A stretch of DNA of 64,000 nucleotides, taken from positions 1-64,000 of the forward strand of contig CAJTPR010000004.1 in NCBI GenBank assembly GCA_910578275.1, read 5' to 3'. The DNA comes from an uncultured Bacteroidales bacterium (GTDB lineage Bacteria > Bacteroidota > Bacteroidia > Bacteroidales > P3). The notes under the pieces are model-generated. The model was not told where the DNA came from. It saw only the letters and a program-made list of their open reading frames with translations, and made no database searches. This document shows, piece by piece, positions 17,105 through 25,955 of the stretch; position 1 is the first letter of the stretch; every line of letters begins with the position of its first letter. Made by a program: the position numbers and the translations under genes.

Positions 17105-17135
17105 GTTGCATGCAACGAAAAAATGACTATCTTAG
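17105..17135 (+). promoter_or_regulatory. Candidate promoter with embedded palindrome upstream of the T9SS cargo gene
   Basis: TTG at 17106-17108 is followed by 19 bases and TATCTTAG at 17128-17135, one base off the TAnnTTTG consensus. The -33 TTG lies inside the perfect 12-base palindrome GTTGCATGCAAC (17105-17116), which could be a regulator site. The predicted leader is about 45 bases. Confidence 0.4.
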
Positions 17136-17186
17136 CCCGCTTTTAGCGCGCAATTACACAAACAACAAACATTTAAACCTTTAACA

Positions 17187-18521
17187 ATGAAAAAAATTCT
17201 GACATTGGTTTGCGCCGTAGCCTTGGTATCGGGGGCTAACGCGCAAAAGAAAGTGGCCAAGGATATGGGTGCTCCTCTCCAGGCCACCACTATCGAGACT
17301 GCCGCATCGCCGTTGTCCGCAGCCCCTTCCAAGGCTGCCACGAAGGCCAACAGCGTGGACACGCTTTATACCGAATGCGTCTATAACGCCGCTGACGGGG
17401 ACGGACGTTACGGCCTCACCTTTTCCGCGACGGGAATCAGGGATTGGAATGACTTGGGGAACGTTCCCTCCATCTGGTGGACGTACGGTACCGGCTGGCT
17501 CAATGACCTTTACGGAAGTGGTGAAATCGGCTATTCTTTCGACTTTTCGTCCGATGGTTGGTATGCCGCTGTTGCCGGTCTGACCGGTTTTGACAAAAGA
17601 GGTGTTACCGGTGCCATCGCCCATGTGGGCAGGTGCAGGTCTTCCGTTGCGTCCATAAACGATGAAAAGATGCCTTTCCAGTTCAAGCTCTATACTTCGG
17701 CTACCGGAACCGTGACCCGTCAGGAAGGTCTGCTCGACATCGTTTCCGACGACCGCACCTTGGATGACAAGGAAGAAGTGTTCTATCCTGCCGATCCCGA
17801 AAAGTTCGTATCTTTTTCGGATACCGCATGGGTGCCTTATATTGCTCCGACCTCGGTCGTGGATCCTGCTGACAACGTCGTGTCCAGAAGCTATGGTGCC
17901 AAGTTCGCCGTTCCCGGTTTGAGTGGCAATTTCGCCTGTGTCAGCGTGGTTTTCCCCCATGGACAGAGCGAGACAGATACGCTTTGGAACGCCACGCTGT
18001 TCCAAGTCACCGACGGATCTGGTAACACCGTGACCTCCGACAGGGTAACCAGCATGTACACGGTTTGGGACTTCGATTATCAGCAAATGTGGTCCAACGG
18101 TGCCGGTAATCGTTTGGACGAACGTGTGGAAGGTTTCATTCCCGATGAAGCCGCCCAGCCCAACACCCGTTATGCCGTGGTTCCTACCCGTAGCTGGGTA
18201 TGGCGGAACGACGGTTCGCACATGGACGGTGAAATCGACATGATGATCATCATGGCCGAAGGCGTGGACATGGAACGCGGTGCTTCCTACGACAAGTATG
18301 TGGAAGTGAAGATCAATCCTGCCCTCGATCATACGATTCTTGCCAGTGCCGACAAGATGACCCGTGTGGAAATCTACAATGTGAACGGCAAATTGGTAAA
18401 GACCCAGGTTTGCAACGACAACATCGAACGCATCGACCTTTCCGCTCTTACCAGCGGCATGTACATTGCCAAGGTCGTTACCGAAGGCGGTATTGCCAAC
18501 AAGAAAATCATGGTTCGCTAA
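17187..18521 (+). CDS. Secreted protein with type IX secretion C-terminal sorting domain
   Basis: A 444-residue exported protein. Residues 1-20 form a signal peptide ending SGANA-Q. The central 340 residues are rich in aromatic residues, G and D, look all-beta, and match no enzyme motif I know. The last 75 residues form a T9SS type A sorting domain, with RVEIYNVNGKLVK, LTSGMYIAKV and a basic C-terminal IMVR. Such proteins cross the outer membrane by T9SS and are released or anchored to A-type LPS. It is monocistronic, with a promoter-like sequence upstream and a strong terminator downstream. Confidence 0.82.
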   Translation: MKKILTLVCAVALVSGANAQKKVAKDMGAPLQATTIETAASPLSAAPSKAATKANSVDTLYTECVYNAADGDGRYGLTFSATGIRDWNDLGNVPSIWWTYGTGWLNDLYGSGEIGYSFDFSSDGWYAAVAGLTGFDKRGVTGAIAHVGRCRSSVASINDEKMPFQFKLYTSATGTVTRQEGLLDIVSDDRTLDDKEEVFYPADPEKFVSFSDTAWVPYIAPTSVVDPADNVVSRSYGAKFAVPGLSGNFACVSVVFPHGQSETDTLWNATLFQVTDGSGNTVTSDRVTSMYTVWDFDYQQMWSNGAGNRLDERVEGFIPDEAAQPNTRYAVVPTRSWVWRNDGSHMDGEIDMMIIMAEGVDMERGASYDKYVEVKINPALDHTILASADKMTRVEIYNVNGKLVKTQVCNDNIERIDLSALTSGMYIAKVVTEGGIANKKIMVR

Positions 18522-18542
18522 TCGGACGATTTCATGAAAAGG

Positions 18543-18575
18543 AAAAGGCGATGTCTTCGACATCGCCTTTTTTTT
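18543..18575 (+). terminator. Rho-independent terminator of the T9SS cargo gene
   Basis: AGGCGATGTC (18546-18555) pairs perfectly with GACATCGCCT (18559-18568) around a 3-base loop, followed by a run of at least seven T. It lies 22 bases past the stop codon. Confidence 0.85.
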
Positions 18576-18585
18576 GCGTCGCGGA

Positions 18586-18618
18586 ATAAAAAAAGGTCGG
18601 ACTTGTCCGACCTTTTTT
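18586..18618 (-). terminator. Terminator of the minus-strand PLP-enzyme gene
   Basis: GGTCGGAC and GTCCGACC (18595-18612) form a stem flanked by A-run on the left and T-run on the right, so it can end transcription in either direction. It mainly serves the minus-strand gene ending at 18638, complementing the separate plus-strand terminator just before it. Confidence 0.75.
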
Positions 18619-18637
18619 CGCGCCAGGGAAGAAGTGT

Positions 18638-19924
18638 CTATTTCTTCGGGGATTTCTTGGCAGGTGTCTTTTTCGATGCTGTTTTGGCTGGCTTGACGAC
18701 GTTCTTGCCGGCAAATTTCTTTTGGGTGAGCAGGAAACTTTCGTGGATAAGCCGGAACGTGCGTTCGATATCGTTGTCCAATCCCACCGAGAAACGTACG
18801 AGCCCTTCGGAAAGCCCCATTCCTTTTTGGAATTCTTCGGGAATTTCGCTGGAAGTGCTTTTGCCCGAGTTGCTGAACAAGGTCTTGAAATAGCCCAGGG
18901 AGACGGCCAGGTAGCCGACGCCTTTCCGTTGCATCGTCTCCATCATGAAATTGGCCTTTTCGGCGGTCTCCAGGTCGATGGCGATCATGCCGCCGAAACC
19001 GTAGCCCGGATTCATGTCGCGTTTCATCAACTTGTGGTCGGGATGTGCGGGCATGCCCGGATAATTGGCCTTGAGTCCGATCCGGGCGAAACGTTCGGCC
19101 AGGTAAAGGGCGTTTTGCCCATGTTGCTTCATACGGATATGCAACGTATAGAGATTCTTCATGATGCTTGATGCCCGAAACGGATCCAATACGGGGCCCA
19201 GGAGCATGCTCGTGCCGTTGTTCACGTCGATGAGCGAGCCGATATATTCGCTGCTGCCGCAAATGGCACCCGCCACGCAGTCGTTCTTTCCGTTGACGAA
19301 CTTGGTCATGGAGTAGACCACCACGTCGGCACCCAGACGGGCAGGGGAGAAGATCATGGGCGTGAACGTATTGTCCACCACCAATTTGGCCTTATGCTTA
19401 TGTGCGATTTCGCTCAGGGCCGGAATGTCGGAGATACGTAACATGGGGTTGTTCATCGTTTCGGTATAGATGAACTTGGTATTCTTGCGCATGGCCTTTT
19501 CCACTTGTGCGGGCTTGGTGGTGTCGGCGAAAGTCACGGAAATGCCGAACTTGGGCAGGTAGTTCTTCAGGAAAGCGAACGTGCCGCCGTAGACGGTAGG
19601 GCTTGCCACGATATGGTCGCCGGCCGATACCAGTTGCAACATGGCGTTGGTAATGGCGGCCATGCCCGAGCCCGTGACCCAGGCCGCTTCCGTGCCTTCC
19701 ATGGCTGCCAAGGCCTTGCAAAGCGTCATGTTCATCGGATTCCAGTGGCGCGAATACAGGAATGCGTCCTGCTTTTGGCCATGGAACGTGGCTGTCATGT
19801 CGGCACCCTTTTCGAACATGAACGTGGCCGAATCGGTGACCGCCGGGTTCACATCGCCGAACGGGCCTTTTTGAAAACTGTCTTGGACCTGCGTGGCAGG
19901 GTCGAAGGGCTCTTTTCTTTTCAT
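18638..19924 (-). CDS. Cys/Met-metabolism PLP-dependent enzyme (trans-sulfuration family)
   Basis: A 428-residue fold-type I PLP enzyme. The PLP-binding lysine is in YSMTKFVNGKND, and family signatures include YSRHWNPM, GSGMAAI and NPMLRISD. It may be an O-acetylhomoserine sulfhydrylase, cystathionine gamma-synthase/lyase or methionine gamma-lyase; sequence reading alone cannot choose. An odd feature is the last 20 or so residues, a lysine/alanine/proline-rich tail (KPAKTASKKTPAKKSPKK) resembling histone H1-like tails, which is not part of the catalytic fold. It is the last gene of a minus-strand run after uvrB, 18 bases away. Confidence 0.85.
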   Translation of the reverse strand: MKRKEPFDPATQVQDSFQKGPFGDVNPAVTDSATFMFEKGADMTATFHGQKQDAFLYSRHWNPMNMTLCKALAAMEGTEAAWVTGSGMAAITNAMLQLVSAGDHIVASPTVYGGTFAFLKNYLPKFGISVTFADTTKPAQVEKAMRKNTKFIYTETMNNPMLRISDIPALSEIAHKHKAKLVVDNTFTPMIFSPARLGADVVVYSMTKFVNGKNDCVAGAICGSSEYIGSLIDVNNGTSMLLGPVLDPFRASSIMKNLYTLHIRMKQHGQNALYLAERFARIGLKANYPGMPAHPDHKLMKRDMNPGYGFGGMIAIDLETAEKANFMMETMQRKGVGYLAVSLGYFKTLFSNSGKSTSSEIPEEFQKGMGLSEGLVRFSVGLDNDIERTFRLIHESFLLTQKKFAGKNVVKPAKTASKKTPAKKSPKK

Positions 19925-19942
19925 GGTACTTGTATTTTGGAT

Positions 19943-21961
19943 TTAGGATTTTTCTTTCAGACGTGCGATTTCTTGCAGGCAGGCGTCGGCTTCCAGGAAA
20001 TCCAGACGGGTGGCCGCCTCTTTCATTCGCTTCTCCAGTACGGCAATACGTTCGGCTCGTTCGGCCTTGCTCATTTCCTTGCCGGCCTTGCCATAAGGCA
20101 TCACCGGATCGGCAAAGGCGGGAGCGTGCAAGTCTTCGCTGTAGGCCTTGGGGTCGATGCCTCTGGCCTCGTTCAAGGCCTGATTGATCGCCTTCACGAT
20201 GGGACGGGGCTTTTGGTGGTGTTTCTTGTTGTAGGCGTCCTGCACGCTGCGCCGGCGTTTGGTCTCTTCGATGGTCTGCGCCATGGCGTCGGTGACATGG
20301 TCGGCATACATGACGACCTTGCCGTTTATGTTGCGTGCCGCCCGTCCGGCGGTCTGCGTCAAGGCGCGTGCCGAACGCAGGAATCCCTCCTTGTCGGCAT
20401 CCATGATCGCCACCAGGGAAACTTCGGGCAAGTCGATGCCTTCGCGCAGGAGGTTCACGCCGATAAGGACGTCGATGGCGCCGGCCCGCAGGTCTTGCAA
20501 TATTTCCACCCTTTCCAAGGTTTCCACTTCCGAATGGATATAACGGCAACGGATACCGGTATTGGTGAGGTATTTGGCCAGTTCTTCGGCCATTTTCTTG
20601 GTGAGGGTGGTCACCAGCACGCGTTCACCTTTGGCGCAGGTCTTTTCTATCTCGTCCAGGAGGTCGTCCACCTGATGGGTCGTGGGACGCACTTCGATTT
20701 CGGGATCCAGCAGGCCTGTGGGACGTATCAGTTGTTCCACCACCACGCCTTGGGCTTGTTCCAGTTCGTAGTCGGCAGGGGTCGCGCTCACGTAGATGGT
20801 CTGATGTGCCAAAGCCTCGTATTCCTCGAACTTGAGGGGACGGTTGTCCATGGCGGCGGGCAGCCGGAAGCCGTATTCCACCAGGTTGACCTTGCGGCTG
20901 CGGTCTCCGCCGTACATCGCGCCCAGTTGCGGCACGGTCACATGGCTTTCGTCGATGACGGTGATGAAGTCGTCGGGAAAATAATCGATAAGGCAGAACG
21001 GACGCACGCCGGCCTCCCGTCCGTCGAAATAGCGGGAATAGTTCTCGATGCCCGAGCAGAATCCCAGTTCCTTGATCATTTCCACGTCGTAGGTCACGCG
21101 GTCTTCCAGACGCTTCGCCTCCAAAGGACGGCCTATGCCGCGGAAATAATCCACCTGCCGTCCCAAGTCGAGCTGGATTTCCTTTATGGCCTGTTGTATG
21201 CGGTTGGAAGAGGGCACGAACATGTTGGCGGGATAGATGCGGATGCTCTTGAGGTCTTCCAAGGTCTGCCCGGTAAGCGGGTCTATCTTGCAGATGCGCT
21301 CTATCTCGTCGTCGAAAAAGACGATACGGTAGGCATAGTCGTCGTAGGCCACGAAAACGTCGAGCGTGTCGCCCTTGACGCGGAACTTGCCCCGGGTGAA
21401 TTCCAGTTCGTGACGGCTGTAAAGCGACTTGACCAGACGCAACATCAGGTCGCGCTGGCTGATTTTCTCCCCTTCGTTGAGGACGATGATGTTTTCATGG
21501 TAGTCGGCAGGATTGCCCGTGCCGTATATGCAGGAAACCGAACTGACCACGATGACGTCCCGTCTGCCCGAAAGCAGGCTGGCCAAGGTGTTGAGGCGCA
21601 ACTTCTCGATCTCGTCGTTGATGGAGAGGTCTTTTTCTATATAGGTATTGGATGCCGGGAGATAGGCTTCCGGCTGGTAATAATCGTAGTAGGAGACGTA
21701 ATATTCGATCGCGTTGCGGGGAAAGAACTGCTTGAATTCGCCGAAAAGCTGCGCGGCCAACGTCTTGTTGTGGCTCAGCACGAGGGCAGGGCGGTTCAAC
21801 TTGGCCAGCACGTTGGCGATGGTAAAGGTTTTGCCCGAACCTGTCACGCCGAGCAAAACCTGTGCCTTGTCGCCGTTTTCAATGCCGGCGACCAGCTTCC
21901 GGATAGCCTGCGGTTGATCGCCGGTAGGCTTGAAATTGGCGGTTATCTCAAACTTATTCAC
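19943..21961 (-). CDS. uvrB: Excinuclease ABC subunit B
   Basis: A 672-residue UvrB. It has Walker A in GVTGSGKTF, the YYQPEAYLP beta-hairpin region that inserts into DNA, the DESH helicase motif, QTAGRAARN, and a C-terminal UVR motif near residues 635-670 that contacts UvrC. It verifies lesions in nucleotide-excision repair. Length is normal. Its start overlaps the end of the aminotransferase gene by 8 bases, so the two are translationally linked. Confidence 0.97.
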   Translation of the reverse strand: MNKFEITANFKPTGDQPQAIRKLVAGIENGDKAQVLLGVTGSGKTFTIANVLAKLNRPALVLSHNKTLAAQLFGEFKQFFPRNAIEYYVSYYDYYQPEAYLPASNTYIEKDLSINDEIEKLRLNTLASLLSGRRDVIVVSSVSCIYGTGNPADYHENIIVLNEGEKISQRDLMLRLVKSLYSRHELEFTRGKFRVKGDTLDVFVAYDDYAYRIVFFDDEIERICKIDPLTGQTLEDLKSIRIYPANMFVPSSNRIQQAIKEIQLDLGRQVDYFRGIGRPLEAKRLEDRVTYDVEMIKELGFCSGIENYSRYFDGREAGVRPFCLIDYFPDDFITVIDESHVTVPQLGAMYGGDRSRKVNLVEYGFRLPAAMDNRPLKFEEYEALAHQTIYVSATPADYELEQAQGVVVEQLIRPTGLLDPEIEVRPTTHQVDDLLDEIEKTCAKGERVLVTTLTKKMAEELAKYLTNTGIRCRYIHSEVETLERVEILQDLRAGAIDVLIGVNLLREGIDLPEVSLVAIMDADKEGFLRSARALTQTAGRAARNINGKVVMYADHVTDAMAQTIEETKRRRSVQDAYNKKHHQKPRPIVKAINQALNEARGIDPKAYSEDLHAPAFADPVMPYGKAGKEMSKAERAERIAVLEKRMKEAATRLDFLEADACLQEIARLKEKS

Positions 21962-23267
21962 TAAAATACGCCTTGAATTTTTCCAAGCGTGTTTCCAATT
22001 CGGGCAAGTCTTCCATCGGAACCAGCGAGACGCAGGCGCGGATACCTTCCCGCTCGCTGCCGGTGATGCCCAGCGAAATGGCGCTGATGCCGAAATAAAG
22101 CAGGTTGTGGAGCAATTGTTCGCTGTTCATGCCCGGATAGCCCACGGTAAAGTAGAAGCCGTCGGAAAGATCCTTGTCCACGTCCTTGTCGTAGGCCAGG
22201 TAGAATCCGTTCTTGAGGAACATTTCCTTCATCTTGTGCGCCTTTTCGCCGTAGATACGGGTTTCGTGCACGAAATTGTACTTGCCTTCGTTCACCGCCT
22301 TCAAGATGGCGAGCAGGGCATATTGGGGCGAATGGGCCGTGCCTGAACTGAGGCAGTAGACGGTGCCGAAAATCATCGTATGGCCGAACTGGGTACTGTT
22401 GTAATAGGCCTTGAAATCGGGAAACTCGCTCTTGTAGAGCGCATCGGAAATCATCATCATGCCGATACGCTGGCCTGCATAACTGAAAGCCTTGGAACTG
22501 GACACGAAAAGGATGTATTTGTCGGTGTATTTGGCCACGGTAGGCTGGAAAGGAGGCACGCCGGGAGTGGATATGTCGTGGCGGAAATCCATGCCGAAGT
22601 AGGCCAGGTCTTCCATCACGATCACGTCGTATTTCCGCGCCAGGTCGGCGATGGTGCGCAATTCGTCGTCGGTAAGGCAGATCCAGGAGGGGTTGTTGGG
22701 GTTGGAATAGAAAATGGAAGAGATATTGCCCTTGGAGAGATAGCTTTCCAGCTTTTCACGCAACTTGGGCCCCCGGAAATCATAAACGTCGAAACTTTCG
22801 AAAGGAATGCCCAGTACGCGATGCTGCTGCTTGTGCACGGCAAAGCCCGGGTCGATGAAGAGCGTGGTGTCCTTGCCTTTCCGGGCACGGCTTACGGTAA
22901 GGAACGAAGCGAAACTGCCTTGCATGGAGCCGACCGTGGGTATGCAACCGGCCGGACTGACCGAAATGTCGAGGAAGTTCTTGGCGAAACGCGCCATTTC
23001 ATCTTTCAGTTCGGTCAAGCCGCCCACTTCGGGGTAGAGTGAGGCGATGCCTTCCTGCAAGGCGGCTATTTCGGCATCCACGCCGATTTTGGCCGCCGGA
23101 AGGCCGGGAATGCCCATTTCCATGCGGATGAAATGCGTTCCGGAAGCCTTTTCCACGTCGTTGATCAATTTCTTTACTTCGCGGATGGAGGCTTGCCCCA
23201 CGCTTTTGAGGCCGTTTCGGCTGATGACACTGTCAACGGTTTCTTTAGGGATCACTGTCTGTTTCAT
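21954..23267 (-). CDS. PLP-dependent class I/II aminotransferase
   Basis: About 437 residues from the ATG at 23267; the frame is open to 23342 but the extra segment lies in the divergent grpE leader. Motifs include YSNPNNPSW for the cofactor pocket, EDLAYFG, and the PLP-binding lysine in SSSKAFSYAGQRIG. It is likely an aromatic or branched amino-acid transaminase, but specificity cannot be read. The gene heads a run with uvrB and the sulfur-metabolism enzyme. Confidence 0.85.
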   Translation of the reverse strand: MKQTVIPKETVDSVISRNGLKSVGQASIREVKKLINDVEKASGTHFIRMEMGIPGLPAAKIGVDAEIAALQEGIASLYPEVGGLTELKDEMARFAKNFLDISVSPAGCIPTVGSMQGSFASFLTVSRARKGKDTTLFIDPGFAVHKQQHRVLGIPFESFDVYDFRGPKLREKLESYLSKGNISSIFYSNPNNPSWICLTDDELRTIADLARKYDVIVMEDLAYFGMDFRHDISTPGVPPFQPTVAKYTDKYILFVSSSKAFSYAGQRIGMMMISDALYKSEFPDFKAYYNSTQFGHTMIFGTVYCLSSGTAHSPQYALLAILKAVNEGKYNFVHETRIYGEKAHKMKEMFLKNGFYLAYDKDVDKDLSDGFYFTVGYPGMNSEQLLHNLLYFGISAISLGITGSEREGIRACVSLVPMEDLPELETRLEKFKAYFSE

Positions 23268-23428
23268 ATCGTTTTCGTTTTTTTCTTCGTCGCGGGCTGC
23301 TTGCAGCCGTGCGAATATACGCAATTCGCCTTGAAACATCAAGGACGTGCCATTGTGGCAGGAACAAACCCGTCAAGAAGGAGTGGTATCGTTTTTGCGG
23401 GACGGAACGCATCCAAAACAATGCAGGC

Positions 23429-23998
23429 ATGAGCAAGAAAGACAACTCTAAGACCGAGGAAACGCCTTTGGAGGCGTCAGGCATCGAAAACGAGCAAACC
23501 GGCATGGAAAGCGGAGGGCAGGGGGATGAAGCGTGCCAAACGTCGGAGCCCGATCTCCAAGACCAGATTGCCGAATTGAATGACAAATATTTGCGACTCT
23601 ATTCCGATTTCGACAATTATCGTCGGCGTGCCAACAAGGAAAAACTGGAAATGATCAAGACGGCATCTTCCGGTGTCGTTTTGTCATTGCTTCCTGTCAT
23701 AGACGATATGGAACGTGCCTTGAAGGCCATGCAGGAAGCAGAGGAAGGCGAGGGCAAAAAGGCGTTGGTGGAAGGCGTCTCGTTGATATACGACAAGTTG
23801 ATGGGGACCTTGAAACAACAGGGTTTGAGCGTGTGTGAAGTGGCCGACAAGCCTTTCGATGCCGAAACGGCCGAGGCCGTGGCCCGGATTCCCGCGCCGG
23901 AAGAAAGCAAGAAGGGTTTCGTGCTGGAAGTTGTCCAGAAAGGTTACGCCTTGGAAGGAAAGGTGTTGCGTTTCGCCAAGGTAGTGGTAGGCTGTTAG
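23429..23998 (+). CDS. grpE: Nucleotide exchange factor GrpE
   Basis: About 189 residues from the ATG at 23429. An acidic, disordered N-terminal third is followed by the long helix with LYSDFDNYRRRANKEK and the C-terminal beta-domain with VVQKGYALEGKVLRFAKV. It speeds ADP release from DnaK. It is 31 bases upstream of dnaJ, the usual operon; dnaK is not in the window. Confidence 0.94.
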   Translation: MSKKDNSKTEETPLEASGIENEQTGMESGGQGDEACQTSEPDLQDQIAELNDKYLRLYSDFDNYRRRANKEKLEMIKTASSGVVLSLLPVIDDMERALKAMQEAEEGEGKKALVEGVSLIYDKLMGTLKQQGLSVCEVADKPFDAETAEAVARIPAPEESKKGFVLEVVQKGYALEGKVLRFAKVVVGC

Positions 23999-24029
23999 CA
24001 GCGAATATAAAACGTAAAGAATTACGGTC

Positions 24030-25181
24030 ATGGCCGAAAAAAGAGATTATTACGAGGTATTGGGCGTGGGCCGGCAAGCGTCCGCCGACGAGATAAAGAA
24101 AGCTTATCGCAAGCTGGCGCTGAAATATCATCCCGACCGCAATCCCGGCGACAAGGAAGCCGAGGAGAAATTCAAGGAAGCGGCCGAAGCCTACGGCGTG
24201 TTGAGCGATGCGCAGAAGAAGCAGCGTTACGACCAGTTCGGCCATGCGGGCATGAGCGGCGCCGGCGGTTTCGGAGGTGCGGGAGGCGGCATGAGCATGG
24301 AGGACATCTTCAGCCAGTTCGGCGATATATTCAGCGGTTTCGGTTTCTCGGGCTTCGGCGGAGGACGTTCCTCGCGCCGTCCGGTGGCCAAAGGCTCCGA
24401 CTTGCGGGTGAAACTCAAGCTCACGCTGGAGGAAATCGCCACGGGTGTGGAAAAGAAGATCAAGGTGCACAAGGCCGTAAGTTGTCAGGATTGCCGCGGC
24501 ACGGGCGCCAAAAACGGCACGGCGATGAAAACATGCCAGACCTGTCACGGACAGGGACAGGTGGTGAGAAGCCAGCAGTCCATTTTCGGCATGATGCAGC
24601 AGGTGACGGTTTGTCCCGACTGCCATGGCACGGGGCAGATCATCACCGACCGCTGCGACAAGTGCGGCGGAGAGGGCGTGACGTATGCCGACGAAGTGAT
24701 CAGCATCCATATACCGGCGGGCGTGGAAGCGGGCATGCAGCTTTCCGTTTCGGGCAAGGGCAACGCCGCGCCCCAAGGCGGCGTAAACGGCGATCTGCTC
24801 GTCTTGATAGAGGAACTGCCGCACGAGGAATTCAAACGCGACCATCAGAATCTTCATTATACGCAACCGATCAGTTACATGGATGCCGCCTTGGGATGTT
24901 CGCTCGAGATCCCGACCTTGGGTGGAAAGGCGCGAATCAAGATCGAACCCGGCACGCCTTCGGGCAAGCTGCTGCGGTTGCGCGGCCAAGGTTTTCCGTC
25001 CATACAGCGCGGAATGCCCAAGGGCGACCTGATCGTATGCCTGAACGTCACCGTACCCAAATCGCTCGACAAGGAAGAAAAGGCCGTTCTCGAAAAAATG
25101 CGCGAGATGCCCGGCTTTACCGCCAAACCCGACAAGAAAGAGGCAGGATTCTTCGACCGGATGAAAGAATATTTCCGATAA
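24030..25181 (+). CDS. dnaJ: Chaperone DnaJ
   Basis: A 383-residue type I DnaJ. It has the J domain with HPD in KYHPDRNPGD (about 33-42), a G/F-rich linker with many GG and GF pairs (76-115), four CxxCxGxG-type zinc motifs (about 151-220, for example CQDCRGTG and CDKCGGEG), and the C-terminal substrate-binding domains. It delivers unfolded proteins to DnaK. A terminator follows, and then a broken copy of part of its C-terminal domain. Confidence 0.96.
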   Translation: MAEKRDYYEVLGVGRQASADEIKKAYRKLALKYHPDRNPGDKEAEEKFKEAAEAYGVLSDAQKKQRYDQFGHAGMSGAGGFGGAGGGMSMEDIFSQFGDIFSGFGFSGFGGGRSSRRPVAKGSDLRVKLKLTLEEIATGVEKKIKVHKAVSCQDCRGTGAKNGTAMKTCQTCHGQGQVVRSQQSIFGMMQQVTVCPDCHGTGQIITDRCDKCGGEGVTYADEVISIHIPAGVEAGMQLSVSGKGNAAPQGGVNGDLLVLIEELPHEEFKRDHQNLHYTQPISYMDAALGCSLEIPTLGGKARIKIEPGTPSGKLLRLRGQGFPSIQRGMPKGDLIVCLNVTVPKSLDKEEKAVLEKMREMPGFTAKPDKKEAGFFDRMKEYFR

Positions 25182-25203
25182 GCCGGAAGCGACGCGGCGG
25201 AAC

Positions 25204-25248
25204 AAAGCGGAAAAGGCGGAAGCCGGCAGGTTTCCGCTTTCTTTTTTT
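25204..25248 (+). terminator. Terminator after dnaJ
   Basis: AAAGCGGAAA (25204-25213) pairs with TTTCCGCTTT (25231-25240), followed by a C and seven T. It lies 23 bases after the dnaJ stop and separates dnaJ from the duplicated fragment. Confidence 0.75.
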
Positions 25249-25279
25249 GATTCACCGGAGCGAAATACGGCGCTGCAGC

Positions 25280-25460
25280 CTTCATTACACGCAACCGATC
25301 AGTTACATGGATGCCGCCTCGGGATGCAAGGCGCAAGTCAAGATCGAAGCCGGCACGTCCGCGGACAAACTGTTGCGGCTGCGCGGCCAAGGTTTTCCGT
25401 CCATACAACGCGGAATGCCTAAGGGCGACCTGATCGTAATCGTATGTCTGGACGTCACTC
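25280..25460 (+). pseudogene. Partial duplicate of the dnaJ C-terminal domain
   Basis: This 180-base stretch repeats dnaJ 24852-25052 almost base for base, for example in the shared blocks ISYMDAA and RGQGFPSIQRGMPKGDL. Relative to dnaJ it lacks 27 bases (the codons for SLEIPTLGG) and has an added 6-base repeat of ATCGTA, so both changes keep frame. There is no start codon with a ribosome site, no J domain and no zinc motifs, and the copy lies beyond the dnaJ terminator. It is most likely a pseudogene left by an unequal duplication. The remaining sequence from 25182 to 25556 shows nothing else I recognise. Confidence 0.8.
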
Positions 25461-25556
25461 CTGAAATTTTCACACATAATTTATATTATGTTAACTAATA
25501 AAAATCCTAATCTACGGAATACGCGACCAAGGCTTGCATGTAATTAGCGATAGTCC

Positions 25557-25925
25557 CTATTCCATGAATACGAAATACACGGCCAGGATCAGGCATACGA
25601 AAGCGGCCACGTGATTCCAGTGAAATGATTCGTTCTTGAACATGAACATGGCGATGACCGTGAAGACGACCAACGAGATGACTTCCTGGACCACCTTGAG
25701 CTGGACGAGACTGAACGGACCGCCGTTCTCCTTGAATCCGAGACGGTTGGCCGGCACCTGGAACATGTATTCGAACAAGGCGATGCCCCAAGAAAACAAA
25801 ATGACGAGGATGAGCGGCCAACTCGTGCTGATTTTCATTTCCTGCAACTTCAAATGACCGTACCAGGCCAATGTCATGAAAACGTTGGCGACCAAAAGCA
25901 TCAAGATCGTGAAGAGTCCGTTCAT
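25557..25925 (-). CDS. DUF486 small membrane protein (DMT-like)
   Basis: A 122-residue protein with four predicted membrane helices and the DUF486 segments TLAWYGHLK, ALFEYMFQVPANRLG and SLVVFTVIAMF. The family is distantly related to the drug/metabolite transporters, and its function is unknown. The ATG at 25925 is preferred to the GTG one codon upstream. It lies 30 bases after the FemAB-like gene and ends the surface-glycan cluster. Confidence 0.85.
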   Translation of the reverse strand: MNGLFTILMLLVANVFMTLAWYGHLKLQEMKISTSWPLILVILFSWGIALFEYMFQVPANRLGFKENGGPFSLVQLKVVQEVISLVVFTVIAMFMFKNESFHWNHVAAFVCLILAVYFVFME

Positions 25926-25955
25926 CACATGTCGTCTTTATCGGATGACGTAGTT

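Noticed and set aside
19505..21964. 819-residue plus-strand open frame over uvrB
   Set aside because: UvrB on the minus strand is unmistakable; the antisense frame has no start site or domain.
24482..25498. A 338-residue open frame covering dnaJ in another frame and the duplicate
   Set aside because: Most of it is a shadow of dnaJ; only the final segment has meaningful sequence, which is the dnaJ fragment.
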